Positions 1 through 5,135 of a DNA stretch of 5,135 nt are shown here, piece after piece. The DNA is taken from contig JAOAES010000039.1 in the NCBI GenBank assembly GCA_026416655.1, positions 1 to 5,135 on the forward strand. The letters are read 5' to 3'. This DNA comes from Fimbriimonadales bacterium. GTDB taxonomy: Bacteria > Armatimonadota > Fimbriimonadia > Fimbriimonadales > GBS-DC. The notes beneath the pieces are model-generated. The model saw only the letters and a list, made by a program, of their open reading frames with translations. It was not told where the DNA came from and made no database searches. Position numbers and translations under genes: made by a program. Numbering within the stretch: the first letter of the stretch is position 1; every line of letters starts with the position of its first letter.

Positions 1-954
1 GCGGTCGGTCAGCGCGTCGTTCGGCGTGAATAGCCCTGCCGTAAAGTTGGCATCCTCGTCGTCATAAATCTGTCCCGCGCCTTGATCAGGCAGGTCGGGC
101 ACGCGCAGCGTCCAGCGCACGCGCGCACCGCGTGTACCGACAGTGTTCTCCATACAGGTAATCGTGCCGTTGCCGTTCGCGATGTAGACGAGGTGATTGC
201 CGGGGGTCAACGGGCTGCGAATGGCGACGGGCGACGCGTGCACTGTGCCGTAGTCGGGCACGAATCGTATCGCATCCGCCGCCACAATCGGCGTGGTGGA
301 GAGCGGGGAATCGATATTGTTCTGCCGCAGGAGGTTGTTGAGGGTAACGACAATCTGCGTGCTGCCGTCGTAATAGAACACGCGGTCGCCCAACGGTTGC
401 CAGCCGCCCAGGCTCTGGTTCAGATAGAGCGTCGTGGCGTTGCCGGTGGAGTCGACGACCTGATATTCCGCCTGACGGGCATATTGCGCAGAGATGCCGC
501 CGATGCGCGTGTCGCCGCTCGGCACATAGACGAAAATGCGGTAGTAGCCGGGCACCAACTGCCCACTGCGCCAGGTGAACCGTGCGATGGTGGGCATCGG
601 TTCGTTGGGGTCGAGCGGCTCGCGCACACACGGGACGTATTGATAGGGAATCGTTGAGTTGGGATTATCCAGATAGGGGTCGGTCGCCCGCTCCGCTTCG
701 GACGGCGTCTTCCATACGCCCGCAGGTGTGGAGTTGGTGAGCGTTGTGTTGTCGTTGTCCACCACAGTGGGCAGGCGGATGGAGCCCATATCGGGCAGCG
801 TCCACGCCAGCAGGAAGTTCGCGACGCTGTTGCGCGCGTTCGTGGTTGTTCCCGTGCGCTGATTGCTGCCGCGATGGGTGGGCCAGCTATCCTGCGCAAC
901 GGACAGTGTCAAAGTCGCCACGCTTGCTACTATCCCGATGAGTGTCCGCTTCAT
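1..954 (-). CDS. Secreted PQQ-like beta-propeller protein with an inserted golvesin C-terminal-like domain; 3' partial
   Basis: From ATG at 952-954 the frame is open for 318 codons to the left edge, with no stop, so the C-terminus is outside the window. Residues 1-20 form a Sec-type signal peptide: MKR, a hydrophobic core, and a likely cut after SVA before QDSW. Residues 22-35 (DSWPTHRGSNQRTG) match the usual opening of PQQ-like propeller proteins, followed by a strand LLAWTLP at 48-54. Residues about 63-233 resemble a golvesin C-terminal-like (Xly carbohydrate-binding-like) domain: VVDNDN, then GYYRIFVYVP, AEYQVVD, TLYLNQSLGGWQPLGDRVFY and ADAIRFVP. The propeller resumes at 239-286 with HASPVAI, HLVYIANGNGTITCMEN and VRWTLRVPD. 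The only cysteines are 109 and 267, and no haem or PQQ-dehydrogenase motif is seen. The gene lies 37 bases after the stop of the upstream propeller gene and is probably its operon partner. ATG at 954 is chosen for its GGAGG six bases upstream. An in-frame ATG at 990 is a serious alternative that adds 12 residues. The molecular role is unknown; cell-surface binding or scaffolding is an inference. Confidence 0.92.
   Translation of the reverse strand, partial: MKRTLIGIVASVATLTLSVAQDSWPTHRGSNQRTGTTTNARNSVANFLLAWTLPDMGSIRLPTVVDNDNTTLTNSTPAGVWKTPSEAERATDPYLDNPNSTIPYQYVPCVREPLDPNEPMPTIARFTWRSGQLVPGYYRIFVYVPSGDTRIGGISAQYARQAEYQVVDSTGNATTLYLNQSLGGWQPLGDRVFYYDGSTQIVVTLNNLLRQNNIDSPLSTTPIVAADAIRFVPDYGTVHASPVAIRSPLTPGNHLVYIANGNGTITCMENTVGTRGARVRWTLRVPDLPDQGAGQIYDDEDANFTAGLFTPNDALTDR
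97..240 (-). other. First well-formed PQQ-like repeat after the golvesin domain
   Basis: Residues about 239-286 show the PQQ-like blade pattern. ASPVAI is the first strand, HLVYIANGNGTITCMEN is the usual 'VY-x-x-x-G-x-G-x-(I/L)' pair of strands, and VRWTLRVPD is the strand carrying the conserved Trp. The propeller then continues beyond the left edge. Confidence 0.7.
256..768 (-). other. Golvesin C-terminal-like (Xly CBD-like) domain region
   Basis: Residues about 63-233 of the downstream protein follow the order of a golvesin-type beta-sandwich. It opens with VVDNDN and a W at 81. Next come a strand ending FTW (127-129) and the hallmark GYYRIFVYVP (136-145). AEYQVV follows (162-167), then a T-T-L-Y-L-N-Q strand leading to GGWQPLGDRVFYYDG, and the closing ADAIRFVP (226-233). 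The family occurs in secreted polysaccharide lyases and many surface proteins and is thought to bind carbohydrate or act as an accessory module. The assignment rests on recalled motif order, not a profile search. Confidence 0.75.
895..954 (-). other. Signal peptide of the golvesin/propeller protein
   Basis: The first 20 residues carry a basic n-region (MKR), a hydrophobic h-region of about 14 residues (TLIGIVASVATLTL) and a c-region ending S-V-A, which satisfies the -3/-1 rule. There is no lipobox cysteine, so a freely secreted or otherwise attached protein is expected rather than a lipoprotein. With the alternative start at 990 the n-region becomes longer and Arg-rich. Confidence 0.8.
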
Positions 955-991
955 CCAACGCCTCCGAGTGATTGTTTGCCCCACCATCATG
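955..991 (-). other. Intergenic junction between the two propeller genes
   Basis: These 37 bases hold the GGAGG site and an in-frame ATG at 990. No inverted repeat followed by a T-run is present, and no convincing -10/-35 pair can be placed here. The two genes are therefore most simply read as one transcript. Confidence 0.7.
961..965 (-). promoter_or_regulatory. Shine-Dalgarno site for the ATG at 954
   Basis: The minus strand reads GGAGG, six bases before the ATG at 954. This is a full anti-16S match at good spacing and is the main reason for choosing that start. If translation began at 990 instead, these bases would be the Arg-Arg codons CGG AGG. Confidence 0.75.
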
Positions 992-3900
992 TTAGAAACC
1001 TCCCCTGTCTGCCGAGCTGGGCTTACGCAGCTGGTACGAGCCGCTCAGCTCCGGTCTATCGAGCGTACTCCAGACGATAGAACTGTTGCTGAAGCCCAGA
1101 TTGGATTGATTCAGGTCGCAATCGCTTGCTTCCAGTTCGAACACCTCGCCCGGGAACTCGCGCGGCTCGATGTCGTTGCCAGAGCGCACGAGCGTTGTGC
1201 CGCTGTAGGCGTTGACAATCAGCACGTTGCCGTTGTCCAGATAGCGCGCCTGGCGCGGCTTGAACAGGATAGGACGGAGCAGTTCGCCGTCCTGCTCGGC
1301 GAGGTCGTTGCCGCCCAACCGCCGGCGGATAGAGTTCGTGTACACTTCGTTCGTGAGCATCCAGGTGACTGGCAAGGTGTCGCCGATAGTCCCTGTGGTC
1401 GGTACCTGTAGTTCGTAGACGCCCGTGCTGGTGGTCACGAGCAGGTACAGCCCCGCGTTGCCCCGCCCGCTGGCGCTGCGTTTCGCCGTATCGATGGAGA
1501 CGGGCGCGAGAATGGGCACGATGCGTCCGTCGGGCAAGCGCATCCGACGAATATAGAGCGTCTGGTCGCGCCCGTTCACAATGAGTTGGATAGTAATCAT
1601 GCCCGCTTCGGGGGTAAACGGCTCTTGCGGCGTCGGCGTGCTTGCGCTGGCGGCTTCGAACGCGCTCACGGAGGCGTTCTGCACCAGCGTTGTAAAACCG
1701 ATGCGGGTCTGCGAGCCGTCCCAGTACTCGAACCGCTGCGCCGACACATAGCGATAGGCGCGCTCCTGCCGTTGCGCGGGCGTCATCCAGTAAAGGACGC
1801 CCAGCATCGCGCCCAGCTGCGGGTGCTGCACGGGTGCGCCGACCGTGAAAGTGTTCGGGTCGGCGACATACCGATCCACGATGTCCACCACGCGCGCGTT
1901 GCCTGCGTCGGTAATCGTGTAGTGGATCCAGTATTCCAGCGGTTGACGCACCGCGTAGGGGTTGCGATTGGCGGGTACATACTCCGTCCAGACCGTGACA
2001 TCGGTCGGGTTGCGCAGCGTTTCAGGCGCACCACCGACATAGTTCGAACCGGGTAGCCCGTTCGCCTGCGCCCACGCCTCATCACGCAGTTCGATAATTT
2101 GCGTCGCCTGATCCGCGCTATCGCGCAGAACAACACGATCGGGGATGAAGCGGGTAATCGTGCGTACCTCCGCGCCCGCGCGGTCGATAATCGCTACGCG
2201 ATTGCGCTCCGGCTCCACAATCAGCAGTTCATTCTCGCCGTAGCGATAGACACGGGCGTTGGGCGTAATCGGGTAGCGCGACTTGCTGGGCACGATGGAG
2301 CCTGTATAGAAATCCAGCTGCGTGTTCTCGGACGACCACACCACGCGTCCGCCGGTGTCCACTTCCAACACGCGGCTCTCATCGGCGATGATGGTACTTT
2401 GGCGACTGTACGCCTGTAGCCCTTCGCCCGAACTGATGACGAGTAGCCCTTCGCCTACCGCAATCGGCGACAGCCCTGTGCCCATCTGGAAGCCGTTCGC
2501 GAAGCGGCGGAACAGCTCACGCAGGAACGCGCCCGGGTCGGGATCCTGCTCTAAATCGGTAATCAAGTCATCGATGAAGGGCCAGCGGATAATCGACTGA
2601 TACTTCAGCGGGTTGGCAGGGTCGACGCGCGGTACGGTTCCCGCCTGGTCCTTGCGCTGGGCAAGGTCGGGCTGCAGGCGGTACGGGTCGGTCGCGATGC
2701 CCAAGACGCCGCCGAATGTCTCCAGCCCGTTGCCGGTCGGGATGGTAATCTGGCAGGGGATGTAGATGACATCGCCCACCAACACGGGGTTCGCCTGCGC
2801 CCGCTGCCCCAGAAACACGGCGTACCAGCGCAGGTTGTTCCAGCTGCCCGGCACCGCTTCAGGGTCAATCCACAGGGGCGCAGTCCCGCCGACGTTCACC
2901 AGCATCGGCTGAGTCAGACTCAACACATTCTCAAGCAGGTTAATTTGCCCACCGCCGCTCGACTGCGCAAAGCTGGTGATGCGGATCTGCCCCGTATTCA
3001 CATCGACTTTGATGTCGGGGTTCGGGCTGTTGGGCGAGTAGGTCAGCGTGGCGGTAATGTTGGTGGTAGGGTTGGCTCCCGAACGCCCGTAGTCGCGTTG
3101 GGTGATGCGGATGTCGCCCTCGGCGGCAATCGGCGCGCCCAGTTCAATAGTAAACTGCTCTGGCTCGGCGTCAAGCACAATCAGCGCTGTGTAGGGAAAT
3201 CCAATCGGTCCCACGCGCGCCTGTCCCTCCGCGATGGCATAGATTGCCCCGTCGTAGTAAATAGGCGCGCCCTTGAAGGTGAAGTTCATCCACTGGCGCT
3301 GCGGTTCGGCGTTCGCGTTCGGCGCGTAGTCGTGGCTAAATCGCAGGAACCGCCCCACAAACCGCATGAAATACTCGTTCGGCTCGCGATAAAGAGTGGA
3401 CGCGGGCACGACGACCGGTTCGGTACGTTGTGCGCCGGGCACTATCTGCTGATAGCCGCCGTGCGATTGCCAGCGCCAGAGCAGTTTCGAGCCACCGCGC
3501 GTCTGTTGCTGCGTGGGCGGCATCTGCTCCTGCAACGCGATAACGTTGCCGCTGGCGTTATTGGGGTCAACCGCGTCAGTGCCCGTCGTGATATACAGGA
3601 CGCCGTTCGGCGCAAGCGTGTAGCCTCGCAACTTCTGAGGCGCAACCGAACTCGTATCGGTGTAGGCGGGCAGATTAGCGAACGTGCGGAACATCAAGTT
3701 GAAGTTGCTCGCATACGCCCAGTCGATGTAGTAGTCGATTACGAAGGTGTAGCCGTCGATGGGACCGTTGTAGACCACGCGCCCCTGCTCCGCGGGCGGG
3801 TTGAAGATGCACTGGTTGGTGATGTCGTCAATTGCGCCCGTCGTATTATTGATGCGATAGACGCGCGGGTGGAGCGGGTTGCTGACGCCTTCGTCCGGCA

Positions 3901-5135
3901 CATAGTAGCGTCCACGCCCGGTCAGGCGCGAGCGCAGATAGTTCTGATAGATGCCGGCGGTGTTAATCGCGGGAGTCAGCACCTCGCCTTTTGCGCCGAG
4001 CCAGAACGCCTGCACGCCTTCGAGCTGCTGTGTGCCCCCGCCGCCGATGTCGCGCCGCGCCCCGAAGTAGACCATGATGTCGTTGCCGCCGCCCTGCCCG
4101 TAGTTGGGCACATAGCCTGCGACGGGGGGCAGCAGCCAGTTGCCCGCGTTGCCCGTGCGCGGCTGGAACCATTCGTTGGGGAACACTCCCTGAGTGCGGA
4201 TAACCTGCGGCGGGTTGCTCAGCAGCACGGCGTAGAAGCCCGCTGAACCTTGCGCGCCTGCCTGATGGAACGAGGGTACCAGCAACAGCGTGTTGTCGAT
4301 AACAATCGGCGCGGGGATTTGCCCATCGGCGGTGGTGGGCGTAGACGCGCTGGGCGCGGGCGAACTGACCGTCCACACCAGCTGCCCCACCGGCGGGATA
4401 CGCCCCTGTGCATCGCGCGGCAACGCCCAGTAGCCGCGCACTTCCGTCCCTACGACGACAACAACCTGCAAGCCGTTCTGTGTCTCCACCACCACGGGCG
4501 GCGAGGATTGACCGCCCAAGCTCACTTCCCACACTAAATCGAAGCTTTCGCCCTGCTCTAAGTCGAGTTTGCCGTCGTCAGCGCGCCCGTCGCCGTCCAG
4601 GTCGCGCTTGGGCACGGCGTCGTAGCAGAGCAGTTTCTGGTTGCTTACAACGAACACCAGCCCGCCGTAAATCACGGGGGTTCCGTTCTGTAGGCTGTAA
4701 GTGGTATTGCGGTCGCGCCAGCGCACGGCTAAGGGCGCGCCGTACTGGTCGGCGACGGCGTTGGCGCGGCGCTGATTGAAAGCGTCGCCACTGCCTGCGC
4801 CCGCCCAGCGGATAATGTTGTAGGCAAACTTCAGTTCGAGGTCGGGCACAGCATCGGTGCGGAAATCGCGCGCCTGGGGCGCAATCGAGCCGTTGCCGCG
4901 CACCATCGGCGCGTTAATCGCGGCGGCGATGCCCGCCGCGCTCACGATAATACGCCCTGAACCGTAGGTCGCCGCGGCGATGACGGGGGTGTTCGCGTTC
5001 ACCGCCGTCACGATTTGCAACACGGGCAGGTTCGCGCTGGTGTTGAGCGCGCCGCCCCCGAACCCGCGCCCGCGCAAGCCCAGACTGGCGACCTCGCCCG
5101 GCGTAAGCGTATAGTAGCCCCGCAGCAAGGGGTGA
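992..5135 (-). CDS. Giant multi-blade beta-propeller protein (PQQ-like and NHL-like repeats) with a GATase1-like N-terminal region; 5' partial
   Basis: The frame is open to the right edge and ends at a TAA at 992-994, giving at least 1380 residues. Residues below are counted from the in-frame TTG at 5128. That TTG is probably not the real start, because the frame continues upstream with His-Pro in an apparent domain motif. Residues 1-110 resemble the end of a ThuA/GATase1-like domain (HPLLRG, then TYGSGRIIV and FAYNIIRWAG). PQQ-like blades follow at about 149-205, 207-255, 270-305 and 330-385 (for example IYGGLVFVVSNQKLLCYDA followed by DLVWEVSL). Further blade-like strands occur near 495-555, 618-655, 775-812 and 885-932. 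NHL-like strands appear near 955-990, 1068-1087 and 1290-1332. A DxDxDGxxD loop lies at 176-184. There are only four cysteines (168, 440, 792, 1337), with no CC pair and no CxxCH, so an active quinoprotein dehydrogenase is unlikely. The composition (many N, T, Q, G and few K) suits an extracytoplasmic protein. Export is inferred, as the N-terminus is missing. The C-terminus shows no membrane anchor or sorting signal. A structural or binding role is likely, but the exact function is unknown. Confidence 0.9.
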   Translation of the reverse strand, partial: HPLLRGYYTLTPGEVASLGLRGRGFGGGALNTSANLPVLQIVTAVNANTPVIAAATYGSGRIIVSAAGIAAAINAPMVRGNGSIAPQARDFRTDAVPDLELKFAYNIIRWAGAGSGDAFNQRRANAVADQYGAPLAVRWRDRNTTYSLQNGTPVIYGGLVFVVSNQKLLCYDAVPKRDLDGDGRADDGKLDLEQGESFDLVWEVSLGGQSSPPVVVETQNGLQVVVVVGTEVRGYWALPRDAQGRIPPVGQLVWTVSSPAPSASTPTTADGQIPAPIVIDNTLLLVPSFHQAGAQGSAGFYAVLLSNPPQVIRTQGVFPNEWFQPRTGNAGNWLLPPVAGYVPNYGQGGGNDIMVYFGARRDIGGGGTQQLEGVQAFWLGAKGEVLTPAINTAGIYQNYLRSRLTGRGRYYVPDEGVSNPLHPRVYRINNTTGAIDDITNQCIFNPPAEQGRVVYNGPIDGYTFVIDYYIDWAYASNFNLMFRTFANLPAYTDTSSVAPQKLRGYTLAPNGVLYITTGTDAVDPNNASGNVIALQEQMPPTQQQTRGGSKLLWRWQSHGGYQQIVPGAQRTEPVVVPASTLYREPNEYFMRFVGRFLRFSHDYAPNANAEPQRQWMNFTFKGAPIYYDGAIYAIAEGQARVGPIGFPYTALIVLDAEPEQFTIELGAPIAAEGDIRITQRDYGRSGANPTTNITATLTYSPNSPNPDIKVDVNTGQIRITSFAQSSGGGQINLLENVLSLTQPMLVNVGGTAPLWIDPEAVPGSWNNLRWYAVFLGQRAQANPVLVGDVIYIPCQITIPTGNGLETFGGVLGIATDPYRLQPDLAQRKDQAGTVPRVDPANPLKYQSIIRWPFIDDLITDLEQDPDPGAFLRELFRRFANGFQMGTGLSPIAVGEGLLVISSGEGLQAYSRQSTIIADESRVLEVDTGGRVVWSSENTQLDFYTGSIVPSKSRYPITPNARVYRYGENELLIVEPERNRVAIIDRAGAEVRTITRFIPDRVVLRDSADQATQIIELRDEAWAQANGLPGSNYVGGAPETLRNPTDVTVWTEYVPANRNPYAVRQPLEYWIHYTITDAGNARVVDIVDRYVADPNTFTVGAPVQHPQLGAMLGVLYWMTPAQRQERAYRYVSAQRFEYWDGSQTRIGFTTLVQNASVSAFEAASASTPTPQEPFTPEAGMITIQLIVNGRDQTLYIRRMRLPDGRIVPILAPVSIDTAKRSASGRGNAGLYLLVTTSTGVYELQVPTTGTIGDTLPVTWMLTNEVYTNSIRRRLGGNDLAEQDGELLRPILFKPRQARYLDNGNVLIVNAYSGTTLVRSGNDIEPREFPGEVFELEASDCDLNQSNLGFSNSSIVWSTLDRPELSGSYQLRKPSSADRGGF
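999..1005 (-). promoter_or_regulatory. Second Shine-Dalgarno-like site, for an alternative ATG at 990
   Basis: The minus strand reads GGGGAGG inside the last codons of the upstream gene, eight bases before an ATG at 988-990 that is in frame with the ATG at 954. The alternative start lies one base after the upstream TAA, which would suit translational coupling. The same bases encode the R-G-G end of the upstream protein, so the purine run could be coincidental. Confidence 0.45.
4556..4603 (-). other. DxDxDG calcium-type loop inside the propeller
   Basis: Residues 176-191 of the large protein read DLDGDGRADDGKLDLE. D176, D178, D180 and D184 fit the 1-3-5-9 pattern of EF-hand-like, dockerin or thrombospondin-type-3 loops. 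Position 12 is Lys rather than Asp or Glu, so it is not a full EF-hand. The loop sits between LLCYDA and FDLVWEV of one blade, that is, in the turn between the two outer strands. Calcium stabilisation is inferred. Confidence 0.55.
4799..5134 (-). other. C-terminal part of a ThuA/GATase1-like domain (tentative)
   Basis: The first residues visible read HPLLRGYYTLTP. They are followed about 40 residues later by TPVIAAATYGSGRIIVSAAG, and at 97-109 by LELKFAYNIIRWA. This order (an HP-x-x-x-G motif, an 'A-x-x-YG-x-GR-(I/V)-(I/V)' strand, and a closing helix with N-x-x-x-W) is common at the end of ThuA-like or DUF4350-like glutamine-amidotransferase-fold domains. Any catalytic-type residues would lie upstream, outside the window. 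Confidence 0.5.

Noticed and set aside
82..657. Open frames of about 180-190 codons on both strands at the left end (82-657 plus, 86-631 minus)
   Set aside because: Both overlap the golvesin/propeller gene in other frames. The minus-strand gene running from 954 to the edge has a signal peptide and recognisable domains; these frames have none.
955..991. Internal promoter or terminator between the two genes
   Set aside because: No stem followed by a T-run and no convincing -10/-35 pair fits in these 37 bases.
863..1411. A 182-codon plus-strand open frame spanning the junction of the two genes
   Set aside because: It is antisense to the end of one well-supported gene and the start of the next. 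It also lacks a ribosome site and any recognisable domain.
2945..4246. A 433-codon open frame on the plus strand, antisense to the large propeller gene
   Set aside because: Its translation is rich in R, A, V, D and H with no domain pattern, as expected from the antisense of a high-GC gene. The opposite strand encodes clear propeller motifs throughout, and no ribosome site is evident.
5126..5128. TTG at 5128 as the true start of the large propeller gene
   Set aside because: The frame stays open to the edge and the two preceding codons (His-Pro) extend an apparent HPLLRG domain motif. There would also be no signal peptide for an evidently extracytoplasmic-type protein.
992..5135. PQQ-dependent alcohol dehydrogenase
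   Set aside because: PQQ-like blades are present, but there is no vicinal cysteine pair, no haem motif and no regular eight-bladed spacing. The blades are irregular and too numerous.

Overview
The window comes from a bacterium with fairly high GC (roughly 60% by eye) and is almost entirely coding. It holds two partial genes, both on the minus strand and head to tail, separated by a gap of at most 37 bases. Both encode large, apparently exported proteins with beta-propeller repeats of the PQQ-like (outer-membrane-protein-assembly / quinoprotein-like) type. Giant propeller proteins joined to golvesin-like and glutamine-amidotransferase-like domains recall Armatimonadota or Planctomycetota, and an Armatimonadota hot-spring lineage is my best guess. 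That is an inference from protein style only, since no marker gene is present.

Layout, in the direction of transcription (right to left). From the right edge to 992 runs a protein of at least 1380 residues whose N-terminus lies outside the window. It opens inside what looks like the C-terminal half of a ThuA/GATase1-like domain. It continues into an irregular PQQ-like propeller with a DxDxDG calcium-type loop, then a poorly recognisable middle section, and ends in a set of NHL-like blades. The second gene starts at 954, or at 990 by an alternative start, and runs off the left edge after 318 residues. It has a signal peptide, the W-P-T-H-R-G opening typical of PQQ-like propeller proteins, a golvesin C-terminal-like domain nested inside the first blade, and then the first clear PQQ-like strand set.

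The short gap, two strong ribosome binding sites and no visible terminator imply co-transcription. The two products probably act together outside the cytoplasm as structural, binding or adhesive proteins. Neither shows the vicinal cysteines of PQQ alcohol dehydrogenases or a CxxCH haem motif, so enzymatic quinoprotein activity is not supported. No RNA gene, mobile element, CRISPR array or long DNA repeat was seen.
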